In this document: one piece after another, positions 12,152-24,345 of the stretch
How the letters are laid out: each line of letters begins with the position of its first letter
Numbering within the stretch: the first letter of the stretch is position 1
DNA from: Medicago truncatula
Lineage: Eukaryota; Streptophyta; Magnoliopsida; Fabales; Fabaceae
Assembly: GCF_003473485.1 (NCBI RefSeq)
Contig: NC_053044.1
Location: 53,918,091 to 53,982,090, forward strand
Direction of reading: 5' to 3'
Length of the DNA stretch: 64,000 nucleotides
Notes under the pieces: model-generated
The model's database searches: none
Seen by the model: the letters and a program-made list of their open reading frames with translations, nothing else
What the model was told of the DNA's origin: nothing
Program-made: the position numbers and the translations under genes

Positions 12152-15100
12152 TTAGTTTCTCCTTCGGGATGCCCTGGTAAACATATCTTTGATGTTATGT
12201 GATTCTGTCTCCACTTTCATCTTCTTTGCTTGTCTACCCTTCTTCACAATTGTAGGCTTCTTATCATCACTCTGTTCCTGATAACATTAGCACTTGATTT
12301 CAGCAAACAATTACGATCCAAATTCCATAATAACAAATTTAAGACTCATTCTTCTTGTGTCCAGTAAATACCTGTGGTGCATTATTATACAAACCCAAAT
12401 TACTTTCCTCAGCATTTGCTTGTGCTTTTCCTGTAACCTCAAGTATGTTTAACCTGCAAAAGCAAAATCTACTCAATTCCAATCCAACCGTGGTTATTCT
12501 TATAACTGCAAGAAATATATAAGTAAAATGATCATAAAAGACATTCTCAAACGTCATACTTAAGATGGTTACACAAAGGCTGCAACCAGTGCTCTTCATT
12601 TAAATACTCTGCTAATATAGAAACTGCATCAACCACTGCATCAGTAACATCAGTAGTTAAATGAATGGAAAAATTTGTGAAATGAAAAGATCAGATATGC
12701 ACTAGTTTGAACAGAAGCATCACCTATGCACCGTCTATATTTACAATCAAGGGATTGGGGAATATTGCTAAGAAAATATGCGCACTTCAAGTATTCTAGC
12801 TATCAATAAATAAGATCAATTCATTCAGCTATTCTATTTCCATTTTCAAAGTTTAACAACCAATCTAACATTACATAATTATTTGTTTCAATGCAATATG
12901 CTGTGTAATATATTAGTGTCTGTCCAAAAGAATTTTAGCCTGCATTTACACAAAATGCAGACATCATTTTAAAGTTGCCAATGTACCCCTCATCATCATT
13001 GTGCATGTATACAGAATACAGCTAAAGGCACCAATCTGAGAGCAGATGCACAAGCACACACTTCAACGAATCCCTGTATAACTATTTTCCTTTTCCTTAT
13101 ACAAATATATCTGTCTTCTCAATTTAACCTGAAATAGAATAAAATTATCCAAAAACTAGCAGAACAGAATGGTAATAGAAAATTTACCCGTGTCTTTCTC
13201 TGATTGAGCAGCATAGTTTTTATCCAACTTCGGTAGTGTCTGTTTTAGCTGACAAACCTAAAATACGAGAAATCAAAATTAAAAACATCAATAACGGTGA
13301 ATTTTTTTGTAGCAACAAAACAAGGGGATGGTCTAAAAGCATATACGGAAGACAAAAAGTAAGCTACAATGTAAACTCCCTATAAATCAAGCTATTTCAC
13401 GTAAGGTTTATGGTATGATGATGGTGGTGGAATTACTAGGCAAATGCAATTATACTCTGTATGCTAGTTTTAGGGGGGTTGAAAGTTATGCAAACTAAAT
13501 AATAATAATAATAATAATAAAGAAAATACAAGGAGATATAGACAAACCTTATAGCACAACCAACGCAGAACCTTGACATCATCGAGTCTAAAGAATTTTA
13601 AGGATCCAACTTCTGCATATGCACAAGGATAGAAGAGAACAGATTTAAAATCACCACGCTAACATTCAATTTCCGTAACTAAAGATAAAATATGATCTCA
13701 TTACAGTAGAAGTCAAATCTTACAGACAGAATTACTGCAACATTAGAGAGGGAATCTATCCTATCACCTAACATAGAACTACCGATACACAGAGCCGGGA
13801 GAATTAAGAAAAACATTAGCAATGAGGTCACCATACTTGGCACTCAACCAGAATAAAAGACATAAAGCCAACCATGGACTTCTCATTTTCTTTCTTCAAT
13901 ATCTGCCCATTAAACTACCTAAATTGTACACATGGCCAAAGTCCAAACTGAATTTGTAAGTAGAAGGTATACAAGATACAAGAATTCTACCTTTGACTTC
14001 ACAAACTACTTGCATACAGTTCTCAACAAGGGACATTAACTGCTGATAGCCTGGATACCCATCAATAAACAAGATCTCGTCCAATTGCCTGAATTTTCCA
14101 AGATCATCGCCTTTCTGCATGCATTTTAAAGAACCAGTGATATGCAATTATGCATGATACAATTTTTTCGGGGTTGGGACGTACAATTTACACCTAATTA
14201 ATCCTTCACAAAACTCAAAAGTAAAGGTTTAGCAGACCTCATAGATAAGGCATATCTTTGACTATGTGTGTGTGCGTTCCTTTATCGTTATAAACTTATA
14301 GCTATTACTATTAGGGTCTGTTTAGATTAACTTAGTTGAGCTTATATACTAGAATAAGTGCTTCTGAAACTGTTTGGCAGAGCTTATGAAGATAGCTTGT
14401 AAGTGTTTATGCTAACAGCACTGAATATCAGATGTGCAATTAAAACCTTATTTGCTTTATCAGCAACAATTGACGGATGAATGACCCAAATGGGAAAGAA
14501 CAGGAAAAATAAATGACTACTGTCTTGCAATTTCCAAACAAAAATTACCTTCATCCTTGCTTTCTCGAATAAGGGCAACATGATGAAAACGGGATCAACA
14601 GGTGTGGATAAATACATCCGACCATCTGTTAAAGAAAAAACATAGTGATGATAAAAATGAGAAGAATATATGCAAAAATCATTGTTTCACTATAGTTTGG
14701 TCGCAAGTGAAAGACCTGGAAAATTAACAAGAGGAATCATCATGCTTCATCCAGAGAAAGATAAGAAACAATATTTATTTTTCAAAGTGTTGGTTAGAAT
14801 TACAAGAACAAAGGATAAGATGAGCATGAACAAAGACATTATTTCAAAGAAAAGCATAAGCTAATGATTTCATCAAACATGAGGCTGATGATAAAAATAA
14901 TGTACCTCGGTACAATAAAAACATAAAGTGGAATAGAAAATGCATGCACTGCGTTGCATCTTAGATAATCAAACATCTACCTTCACTTGTATAATCTCCC
15001 AAAAACCAAGATCCGTACAAGTTCTTAAACCATTGAAATTCTTGAAGCACCCCATTCACAAAGAGATATTGCGTTGCATTTCCTGCCAAACAAATGATAA

Positions 15101-15901
15101 CATATGTAAAGGATCCAAAAGAAGAGAAAGCATGACAAAGGTCAGAAAGCTCAATGAGGACCAATTCCACAAGAAAAACTAATAGCAAAGTAGTACAAGT
15201 TACAGCATTGTTAACAGAACAATATCAAGTTCTGATGAACACGTTAAGTAGTAAAGATAAACAAATTAGAATAAGAACATGTTTGGATTGGCATATTGAG
15301 CTTGTTTACCGGTATAAGCACTTATGAAACCGTTTGGCAGAGCTTATGAAAACAGCTTTTGATATATCAATAAGTTGTTTTCCGTTTTTTTTTCTTTCAT
15401 AAGCTCACCATTATAGCTTAAGAAAACAGCTTAGAACTTGTATGAAAACATAATGACTTTATTGTATCTTTTACAATATAGATATTTTAAACATGAGCAC
15501 TTTTTTTCTTTCTTTCTAATTCATAAGCACTTATATGATAATTGTTTAAGTTATTCAGAGCTTAATTAAGATGTTAATCCAAACCAAACATAAATCACGT
15601 GTTCTGCAAAAAAAAATTATAATAAGAAGATATGATTATTATGAATGGTGGAATATGATTTCAGTTACCGGATTTGGGATTTCGGAGCAATATCATACGT
15701 CCCAAAGCATTTCCATTTGCACCAAGATCTGCAGTTGCAAGAAGAATACAATTTTGAGAAATTAACAGCAGCAATACATTTCTGTAAATTAAACAAAAAA
15801 AAGCAAATAAAAAATGTTAAAAAAAATAAAAAAAATGGAAGAGTATTATTACCAGGGGCAACAAGAACCCGGGATTCCTGAACACCTTCCCACCAACTCA
15901 T
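12152..15901 (-). CDS. RNASEH2B: Ribonuclease H2 subunit B
   Basis: Ten exons join in phase to 276 residues: 15901-15853, 15728-15669, 15082-14981, 14625-14549, 14114-13991, 13612-13548, 13257-13188, 12635-12560, 12453-12372 and 12277-12152. Family signatures run in order: 'MSWWEGVQESRVLVAP' at the start; 'QEFQWFKNLYGSWFLGDY'; 'RMYLSTPVDPVFIMLPLFEK' (about residues 73-92); 'KFRQLDEILFIDGYPGYQQL'. The C-terminus is basic with 'NIKDMFTRASRR', resembling a PCNA-interacting (PIP-like) peptide. RNase H2 is a nuclear heterotrimer that removes ribonucleotides and RNA-DNA hybrids from DNA. Subunit B is a non-catalytic partner with subunit C and can bring the enzyme to PCNA. The acceptor of exon 8 was picked by phase (alternatives exist a few codons away). 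Introns hold MITE pieces and an (AAT)n run. Confidence 0.93.
13498..13520. repeat. (AAT)n microsatellite in an RNASEH2B intron
   Basis: About seven AAT units in a row, in the intron between exons 6 and 7. Confidence 0.9.
14313..14415. mobile_element. PIF/Harbinger-like MITE arm in an RNASEH2B intron
   Basis: 'TTA' followed by 'gggtctgtttagattaac' matches the terminal repeat of the larger element at 58,590. The phrase 'ctgtttggcagagcttatga' is shared with the copy at 15,278. No matching opposite end was found, so it is a fragment. Confidence 0.45.
15278..15592. mobile_element. MITE (about 315 bp) in RNASEH2B intron 2
   Basis: The left end 'catgtttggattggcat' and the reverse complement of the right end 'tatgtttggtttggatt' are inverted, and AGCTTA words are spread through both arms. 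It has no coding capacity. It belongs to the same AGCTTA-rich family as 14,313 and 58,590. Confidence 0.5.
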
Positions 15902-16952
15902 AGATAGGTTTATTGCTACTTGCTAGTCACCGTTCTTTCTTTTCTCACCTCTATAACTAGTGGCGTAAAAGGAGTGAAAACTATTTAACAACAATTAATA
16001 AGGTTCATTTAGACATTATAACAAGCATGTAGTATACGAATGAGATAAACATTCAAATTTCAATCAAAATATTAAAGATAAATAAAATATAATGGTTAAA
16101 CCACCGTGAATCAGTGAGTCAGTGACGGCGAATGACAACTCTGCCCGTAACTGTGAAGAAGAGAGAAAGAAAAAAGCGGCAAAATGGAAATAATGCGCGC
16201 GCCAATTCCACTTCCTCTCGATCAATCCCAAACCGGAACAAATCCAAGGGCCTTCAGGGTCGGTTCACTCGGGCCCATTCCATTATTTCCGACTAAAAAA
16301 TTGCTTTTTTGACATAGAATACTTCCTATTGACACAAAAGTAATTTATCAAAACGTTCTCAGTGGCGGTTAACAACCGTTATGCCATGCGTTGATAGTTA
16401 ACTGCCGCTGGCTTCCAGCGGTTGTTAACTGCCGTTGCTTTCTGTTATATGAACAGAACAGCATAGGAGTTTCCAAAACTCCATTGTTACGTTTTTGGAT
16501 TTCTCAGGTGCGTTTTTTTTTAGCAAACGTCAGTCATTCCAAGCCAATTTCAAGCACAAAATCAAGTAAGTTTTTTGAATCCTATTGCATCGCTATTTTG
16601 TGATTGATTTGTTAGTTTTTTATTTTTAAATTGCGATTATGTAGGTTTATTGATTTTATGATGTTATGATGGTTTAGGTTGTTTGAATTGTTAGGTTTAG
16701 GTTAGAATTGTTTAGATTGTTAGAATTGTAGAATTGTTATGAAATTATGGTAGAATTTTTAGGATTAGATGAATTGTTGTATAATCGTTGTGATTGGTTT
16801 AGGTTTGTTATGAAATTTTGTTGTTGAATTTGTGATAGAATTGTTACGATAAGTTACGGTATAATTTATAGGATTAGTTTAGATTATGATGAATTATTGT
16901 AGAATTGTTACAACATGATGTAGGTTTTGATCGCTGAGTTGTTTATGTAGAT

Positions 16953-17213
16953 ATGTCTCAGAATCAGGGAAACGTTGAGGTGGACAAGAAGAATGACGGT
17001 GACGACAAGAAGAAAGAAAAATCGCCGATGACATGGCACGGAATCACATGTGATGGATCCGTCAAAAAGAAGGATTCGAAAGTGCTGGTGTATAATCATT
17101 CGAGGTTGAGGAAGAGCGGGAGGACATGCTATTTTGGTCCTCAGCCAAAAGCAGGTGCCCCAGGGACTGTCGAGGACAACCCAATTGACTTGTGTGGTGA
17201 GGAAGATGAATGA
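16953..17213 (+). CDS. Unrecognised 86-residue ORF 1 of element A
   Basis: The ATG lies two bases after a good acceptor ('tttatgtag/at'). A matching donor ('aatcaa/gtaag') lies near 16,566, so a T-rich leader intron of about 380 bases is predicted. The product is hydrophilic and charged: a Lys/Asp-rich N-terminus ('DKKNDGDDKKKEK'), a 'MTWHGITCDGS' segment, a 'CYFGPQPKAGAPG' segment and an acidic tail 'DLCGEEDE'. No domain is recognised. The uninterrupted frame and the intron design suggest it was once expressed as element cargo. It could also be a remnant of a longer protein. Confidence 0.5.
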   Translation: MSQNQGNVEVDKKNDGDDKKKEKSPMTWHGITCDGSVKKKDSKVLVYNHSRLRKSGRTCYFGPQPKAGAPGTVEDNPIDLCGEEDE

Positions 17214-17604
17214 ATGTAATGGGTTGTAATATCTAATTGTTTTGGATTTTTTTATGTTTTTTTATGGTACATTTTGCTTGACATATGATGACTTTGAATA
17301 AATTTGTGTTTTGAATAATTTCAATTAAAATTGCATTTGGAATAATTTCGATTAAAGTCGCGTTTTGAATAATTGCGTATTTGAATAAAATTTAATTAAA
17401 TCTAACGTGACACTTCTATACCTTCATTTAAACCGGCCTAACAAAAATTTAATCTTTTGACAGGAACAATGCGAATGTCGGTCGAATATTGGAGTCCTGC
17501 CGTTTGCCAAGTTTGTTTGACAATTGTTGTAGCTGGAAGGTGCATTCGTTCGGTACCTAATGACGATCTTCAGGCGGAATCAAACTTTTGATGATATCTT
17601 CAGT

Positions 17605-17823
17605 TTATCTCAACAACGTCACCCGCATATCTATCCACTGGAACATGTTGTGCTCCCAAAACATGCTCGTCAAGTTTTCGTCGTTCGTAGATTCCACCCA
17701 ATTAAACGATACTCTCCCCTCGTCGAGCGTTGGACACTTATATCGACCGTGTCCCACCCTCCTTGTGTCTCTGGGGTTGACTCCTTGGTTGAATTGTGCA
17801 TGAACGTCGATCCACCCGACCAT
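17605..17823 (-). CDS. 72-residue ORF 2 of element A, truncated
   Basis: The frame starts at an ATG ten bases after a minus-strand acceptor ('gtgtag/att'), with a likely leader donor ('cacaa/gtaac') near 18,280. It reads 'MVGWIDVHAQFNQGVNPRD', later 'ESTNDENLTSMFWEHNMFQW' and then 'IDMRVTLLR' before a stop. In the same frame beyond the stop, about 50 further codons are interrupted by one more stop, so the original protein was longer. The 'TNDENLTSMFWEH' pattern recalls the N-terminal PB1-like region of some plant Mutator transposases, but this is a weak resemblance. Confidence 0.4.
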   Translation of the reverse strand: MVGWIDVHAQFNQGVNPRDTRRVGHGRYKCPTLDEGRVSFNWVESTNDENLTSMFWEHNMFQWIDMRVTLLR

Positions 17824-17922
17824 TGTTTCAAATCTACACAATTAGAAATTAAAAATAATCAATGAAAAACTCATTCAAACACTTGTAGTGAAAATTTGAC
17901 ATAAACCCTAAAAATCCTAAAC

Positions 17923-18188
17923 AAACCCTAAAAAATATTTAAAATTCGAAAAAAAATATAAATTCAAGCAATATAACTTCATTATAATAGGTTTTCATAA
18001 TATATGTTAATAGCATTTCAGATCTACAACATAACTATATTAAAAGCAAATATTCAAACCCTAAAAAATATTTAAAATTCGAAAAAAATATATAAATTCA
18101 AACAATATAACTTCATTATAACAGGTATTCATAATGTATGTTAATAGCATTTCAGATCTACAACATAACTATATTAAAAACAAAATTT
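17923..18188. repeat. Tandem duplication, two units of about 133 bp
   Basis: Both units begin with 'aaaccctaaaaaatattt' (17,923 and 18,056). They run through 'catttcagatctacaacata' with a few substitutions. The pair lies in the predicted leader intron of ORF 2 of element A. Confidence 0.85.
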
Positions 18189-18576
18189 CAAAATTTAATA
18201 ATTAAACAACAACTAAAATTATAAACATATAAACACATATACTATCTAAAATGTATGACAATAGCATAAGTGATAAGTTACTTGTGATTTAGTAGAAGAA
18301 ATTTTGGATGATTTGGTAGAGTTTTTTTTTAGAGAGAGAGTGAAAATTTGAGAGAAAGATGATGATGGTGGAGTGAGTGTCTGGAATATGGCTACTGACT
18401 TGAATATATCACGAACACAACGGCAGTTAACAACCGCTGGAAGCCAACGGCAGTTAACTGCCGACGCATGGCCTAACAGTTGTTAACTGCCGCTGGGGAC
18501 TCTTTGGTAAATTACTTGTGTCAATAGGAAGTATTCTATGTCAGAAAACAATTTTCTTCTGACTATCCACAATTTT

Positions 18577-18665
18577 TTCTTTTTTGTGGTGGTCGGAGTT
18601 TGAACCTTGGACCTTACATATTTTATGTATTATCTATACTTTTTTATTTTAATTTTAATATAAAG
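18577..18665 (-). mobile_element. Possible decayed SINE fragment
   Basis: 'gtggtggtcggagtttgaac' followed by 'cttggaccttacatatttta' resembles the B-box half of the legume tRNA-derived SINEs seen better at 42,851 and 55,610. The A box is not convincing. Confidence 0.3.
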
Positions 18666-18669
18666 TTTT

Positions 18670-21572
18670 TTAAAGAATTTTAATTATTTTAATTTTAAAG
18701 TTATTACATGTTTTTGTTCCCTCCACAAATCGGTCAACCGTGAAAATATCAAAAATTTTAAATTAGACACTGTGATTAGGATTCAAATCACGAAGTTGTT
18801 TATTTATGTGCATAATTGTTATTTTGTCTATCTAAAAAAAGCTGCTACCTCAGTATACATTTTTTTGAGAATTTTTTATCCTTTGTTTATCAATCTCTTC
18901 TTGATATTTTCAGCTACATAAATTATTTCTTTACCGGTATACTAATATTTATTTATATTTTGTTCTTCAATCAAAAATATATATTATGTTGAAAACATAA
19001 ATTAATTCTCCCAAAAACCCTACTTTTTTCTTCTTCTTCATCCATCAAAGAGGGATGATTTAAGGTCAATTTTTGACATAAAATCACCCATACCTCGTTT
19101 TTCTCTTTCTCTTTTATTGAAATAAGTGATTTTCACATCTATTTTATTTTTCTTTCGTGATTTTGTCGCCTTAGTGCGATGTTGTTTTGTTCGTTGTCTT
19201 TGTGTTTGTTGTTTGTCTTTCTTATTTCGTTCAGTTATTTGTTCGGTTTAGATTGTCAGATCAGTTTCGATCCAATGCAAATCCAATCAATAACTTTGAC
19301 GTTGTCAACGTTGCAAATCCGAAGACATGAGTATTCCAAAGACTTGAATATAGTCATATGTGTAGGCTTTTGTACTTTGTTGTTTTATGTTGTTAACATG
19401 GATGTTGTGAGTTTGTTCGCATATTCATCCTTTTTGTTCTTAACTTTTAGCAAATTTGAATTGCATCGATGTACTCTGTCAATTTAAATAAATGAATGAA
19501 TATCATTTATTTTTGTCAAAAAAATAAAATAAATTAACCCTCGCCCTCTTGAAGAATATAATTGTAAAAACAATACTCCATTTGATAGCAATTATAAACA
19601 ACTTTTTAATCTTTAAATTCACTCAGTAAATGATGTATGTGGGTAATAAACCATGTAATTTTGCCAACTTTCTTTTTCTTTTGACTAATTACTATCAACT
19701 TTCTTAATTCTTTAATTTTGCCAAAAGACTCATGTATTTAGGGACAAATGTAATACTCACTCCGTCCCTAATTATAAGCCTTTTTGAAAAAAAATCTAGT
19801 CTCTAAATATAAATCCTTATACAAATTACTAGTCGCATTTATTATTATTTTTCTTTAACATACCTCTAATTAATACTAATAACTTGAACTGGAATATTAA
19901 AAGTCAAATCCCTTACTCTAAATGCTTATTAGGTCTAGCAACCATTTAACCTAATTTTTCCCTCTAATTACATGCAATTAATTGCTTTTAGTCACTTAAC
20001 CCTCAATATTTTCCCTCCTCTTCTACGTCTAATTTGAATTTCAAAAAGTTTATGGTTGTATTTCCCTAAAATACTGCCTATCAATAGATATTCGTGTGAT
20101 ACATGTTTTCAAGTGGTTGCTATTAAATATGACCATTGTCATACCCTATGCAAACTCTATTAGAAACATGATAGATATTTTGGCAAGTGTACCAAATACT
20201 ATCGAAGTAGTAAAAATATCGTTCCCACGAGGACTGTGTTAATCTCAATTTAGCAATAACGTTAATATCTATGATATGTAAATTTCTTTTAGTGCCCGAG
20301 GCAGTAGTTTTGATTGCATAAATTTAAATAACAGAAAATAAGATAGTTTTGGAAAAGACAAGGAGAGAGATGAGATCAGGTCTTTCGAATCATCGATGTT
20401 CCCCTAATTGGTATACTGCACCTATTCGTATTAATGATTTTCTAGTTCCACGATAGTTAACAAAATAGCCCTAATCAATCCCTTGAGTTAGGACCCTCTT
20501 CTCAAACTACAGCCCCTAATTCCTTAGGTGGTCTAATAATTCTCGAAGGTTTAAAGCACATTAACCTAATATCACTAACAAACGATTATTCATTCCTAGA
20601 CTAACCATGTTTATTAGAACAATTCAATTAGGTCTAAGTCGAAAGCTAGGGTCAGTAGTCATTCGTTCTCACTAAATCATGTTTATATTTGATCAGGATA
20701 TAAAAAGCATTAAGAACAATTGAATTGAATAAAAACTAGATTGTCATTAATAATAAATAGAGTTTCACAACAACATGGATCAATTAGGGTTACAAGGAAT
20801 CATCTCAGACCTAATCTCTAAGAGATTTAGCTACTCATAATTGAGTTTACAATTAGCATAATCAATGGAAAAATTAAAACATACATAAACTGGATTGGAG
20901 ATGATGAAATCGCCCCTTCTGCAGTCTTCTGGGTGTTAAAATCGCACCTTAGCTCTCCAAAATCGTAACCCTTGTCTTTGGAATAGACTTCCGCTTAAAT
21001 AAGCACAGAATTTCGCCTAAAATCGTGCCACGATTTAAGTAAATCGTGCCACGATTCTCCTTGAATCGCAAATCACTGAATTAGGGTTTCCTCATATCGT
21101 GCCACGATTATGCCATCGTGACACGATTTTTTCAATGTCTAAGCTTGATTTTGGTCTTCTAAAATCGTGTCACGTTTTTACCAAATTGTGACACGATTCT
21201 CTTCTTTGTATTTTCTTCAGTTTTCTACTCTTTTGCTGCATAAGTTGACTTGTGAACTCCAATTTGTGAACAAACTACATATAAAAAGACTCTAAAAATA
21301 GTGAATGACGGACTGTCATCAAAACCCACTTCTCCATATTGTATCTGTTTCCAACGCATGCCAATTTGAATTCCAATTTACCTTCTTTTAAAAATAAAGC
21401 TGTAAAATATGAGGTATTTTCTGATGTTACACACCATCTCTCTTCAATATAAATACAAGCCAGACACCTAATTGTATTCCTGTTTATTATTCCCTCCCTG
21501 TCGGGTAAAGATCCTCTCCATTTAGTATAATAAATGGAGCATCCAATTTGGAGAGAGATAGAAACATAAAGT
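18670..21572. other. Gene-free stretch with a Stowaway end and an LTR-type fossil (about 20,160-21,350)
   Basis: No host gene is supported. 'ctcactccgtccctaattat' at 19,756 looks like one Stowaway terminus. An open frame at 19,179-19,487 is hydrophobic and low-complexity, with an A-rich end downstream, so it is probably repeat-derived. From about 20,160 to 21,350 the sequence looks like the non-coding part of an old LTR-type element. It is rich in a palindromic word ATCGTGCCACGAT and relatives near 21,020-21,200, which recurs at 52,570-52,670. It is broken, with no coding part, and the family is not determined. Confidence 0.35.
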
Positions 21573-22211
21573 TAGAGGTGTCAAATGGGCCGGCCCGGCC
21601 CAAGCCCGAGAGGCCCGACTATAGAAATGGGCCAGCCCGGCCCGGCCCGTTTATGATTGGGCCGTGAAATCTAGAGCCCGGCCCGGGTGGGTCATGGGCC
21701 AGCCTGGCCCGTTTGTGTTTTATTTTTAAATTTTATTCACTTTTTTTATATATTTTCTTATGTATTAGTTACTCACCATTATTTTTTTGCTAAAATATGA
21801 TTGGATGGACATAAAAATATAAATAATTTTTACATTAACATTGAATAATAATTAAACTCAAGATTATTCTTTCAATTAAATCAAATTAATAATTTATAAA
21901 CTTTAAAATTTTAAAACTGTAAGCTAAATTCATCCATATTTATTAAGTTTATTTATTTAAATATTTTTTTGTTAATAAATTTTAAATTAGTTGATAATTT
22001 TTTAAAAAAATATGTTGTTTTTTAACAAAAATAAAATGAAATATGGGCCAATGGGCCGGCCCAAAGCCCGGCCCAACTTTTGTCTGGCCCAAATGGGCTT
22101 GGGCCAAAAAAGCCCGAGCGCATTTTTTGGTTAGTTTTTTAGGCCCGGCCCGGCCCAAAAATATGGGCCAATGGGCCGGCCCATGAGCCCGGCCCATTTT
22201 TGACAGCTCTA
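21573..22211. mobile_element. hAT-type MITE (639 bp) with perfect 8-bp target duplication
   Basis: The element begins TAGAGGTGTCAAATGGG and ends, inverted, TAGAGCTGTCAAAAATGGG. It is flanked on both sides by CATAAAGT (21,565-21,572 and 22,212-22,219). Both arms are packed with 'gggccggccc' words around an A+T-rich core. The 8-bp duplication and the terminal pattern place it in the hAT superfamily. It has no transposase. The perfect duplication suggests a fairly recent insertion. Confidence 0.9.
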
Positions 22212-22329
22212 CATAAAGTAGATAGTGGGTCCCATCATCATTAATTATTTTTTAATTTTTTTAAAAAAATTTTTGTGTCTATATCTCTACAAATGGATGT
22301 AACGGAGAGAATAATAAATGGAGAGGATC

Positions 22330-22699
22330 TTAACTCCTCTCTGCCATGGCTAGACGTAATGCTGAGACATTGCTGTCCTATCACGCCTTGACTGGTAAAC
22401 TGTCTATGCTTTTGTATTATATGTAAAAGCTATTCATTCAAGCTATTGCATGTAAGCTGTTCTATTTGCTTCGGCAGGGCCTTCTGGTGGTTTTCTGGCA
22501 GTGTGTTGTGCCCGTTTTTTCCTCTTAGATGTGCTGCTGTTTTCTGGGTTTAGGGTGTTTTTTTTTTCTTTCTATTTTTCCTCCCTACTGTGTTTACAGG
22601 ATACCTGTTGTTTGCTGTTTTGCTGTCTAGCCTTTCTCCACTCTTCTTGAGAGGTTTTGGTGGTTTAATAATATTTGGCTGTTCAAAAAAAAAAAAAAA
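22330..22699 (+). mobile_element. LINE (L1-type) 3' end fragment
   Basis: A T/G-rich untranslated-like stretch ends 'tttggctgttc' followed by 15 or so A bases and a G. This is the form of plant L1 3' ends. No reverse transcriptase is left, so it is a 5'-truncated copy. The target duplication was not identified. Confidence 0.45.
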
Positions 22700-24345
22700 G
22701 ATTTTCATTCACATCTGTTTGTTGTGTTACGTTGTTAATCTGATAGGTCCGTTTGTTGTCAACCCCGTTTCTGAACTCAACAAAGACGTGAACATGTTGC
22801 GAATGAAGTATAGGTCATATATAGTTGCAAAATATACTATGCTGAAATGGTAGTCTCCGCCGCATAAAACACACAAAGCCTACCAGTTCTAATATTGTTT
22901 TGAAATGTTGTTTATTAAAAAATGTATGATTGCAGTATGCCCTTGACTATATCTTAAAAACAGTTGCACCGTTTAAAAAGAGTTTAAATTTTATGTAGAA
23001 GAGAAATTGAGTGTACTTTTTGAAATGATGATGGCTTCTTATTGTATCAAAGTTACATGGCTTCTAAAAAAAAGAGTAGCAGTTTGAATTTCAAAGTTAC
23101 ATGGCTTCTAAATTGAGTATCCAAATTACTTTTTGAAATGATGACGACTTCTTTTTGAAATTGAGTATACAGTTTGAATTTCTACAAGCTTTTTATTATA
23201 TCAAATTGACATCAGTCACACATATTTTAATTTAGGATAGTTTAAGTAAATTGAATGTTGTTTTTTCAAAAACTTAAAATTTAAAAAAATTGTTGAATCA
23301 TGAGGTTTATCACACGCGGTTAACAGTGTGGCTTTATAAATTCTAGGCTTCTACTTAGATTGTATGTGGATCCACAATTACAATAAATCATAACTTATAA
23401 TAATAAGGAGATAGACAACAGTTGTTATTCCCTTGGCTTTTTCTTATTTTGTAAACATAAACAAAATAAATGTATTTGGCTGTTCACATTTCAAAGCATT
23501 ATTAATGATTTACCGTACTTGATTTTTTAAAGTTTGTTTGTGGCATAGAATGAAAGGTTTCATATAAATAAAAGGAAGTTATAGACTGTTCAGCTGCTTC
23601 ATTTTTCCAGTATAGATTTCACATAGTTCCTTTTTGGTGCAGTGAAAATCATGTAATGTCCATGGCGTGATTTAATGTTTGTTATAGAAGATATGAGATG
23701 AACAATGAAGCTTAAGTATGGATAGAAATGAGGATAACTATCCTTTCTTCTCATAATTATGCATTGCCGTTGCATATTGTGTCCAAAACTAAAGTGACGA
23801 TTATGGTTGAGAAATACTTAAGGGAGTGAACTAATAGGGAGAAAGGAATTTGATCATTTAGACTATTAATACTTTTTAGCTCATTTTGAAGAAGAAAAGT
23901 TTGTATCTCAATATCTAAAGAAACTATAATTGTAAAATAAGTATCATGGAAATGAATTGTAAGTAATGACATACCATTGAATTTGAGAATTAGACATAAT
24001 GCCTCTAGAATGTCTAGATTTTAAATAGTTTCTCTTGATTTTTAAAATGACTGCTTTTTTTAATTTCTTATCTTTGTTTTAAGTAATATCTAGATAGGCT
24101 CACATGCCAGTTAAAATAGTAGATCATACTTATGGAATTGAACTTGATACATCATTGACTAGAAGGATTTTAACCAATATTTTAGTGGGTTTATTGCACT
24201 ATTGTTGAAAACTAATTTGTGATGCATTTTGTTTTAGAAAAATGCTATTATGTATATGTGTAATTTATCATTGTTGTTTTAGCATTGAGTGTATTCTTAG
24301 GTTTTTTTTTTTTTAGGGATCTTAGGTTGTTAGTATAACAAATTT

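Larger units (their letters stand above)
16296..18556. mobile_element. Mutator-like DNA element A (2.26 kb, long inverted ends, 9-bp target duplication)
   Basis: The two ends match as inverted repeats for about 160 bases. 'gacatagaatacttcctatt' occurs near 16,311 and, inverted, near 18,522-18,541. Both ends then carry 'gttaactgccg' words. The flanks are TTCCGACTA (16,287-16,295) and TTCTGACTA (18,557-18,565), a 9-base duplication with one mismatch, as expected for Mutator-like elements. Inside are two short convergent reading frames, each behind a leader intron, and a 133-bp tandem duplication. No transposase is present, so the element is non-autonomous. It lies 395 bases upstream of the RNASEH2B start and could affect that promoter. 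Confidence 0.85.

Noticed and set aside
17559-17865. 101-codon plus-strand frame in element A
   Set aside because: It is antisense to ORF 2, whose minus-strand frame has a better start, acceptor and composition.
19179-19487. 102-codon hydrophobic frame, possible membrane protein
   Set aside because: Low-complexity Leu/Phe/Ser content from a T-rich strand. The downstream A-rich end and setting suggest a repeat rather than a gene.
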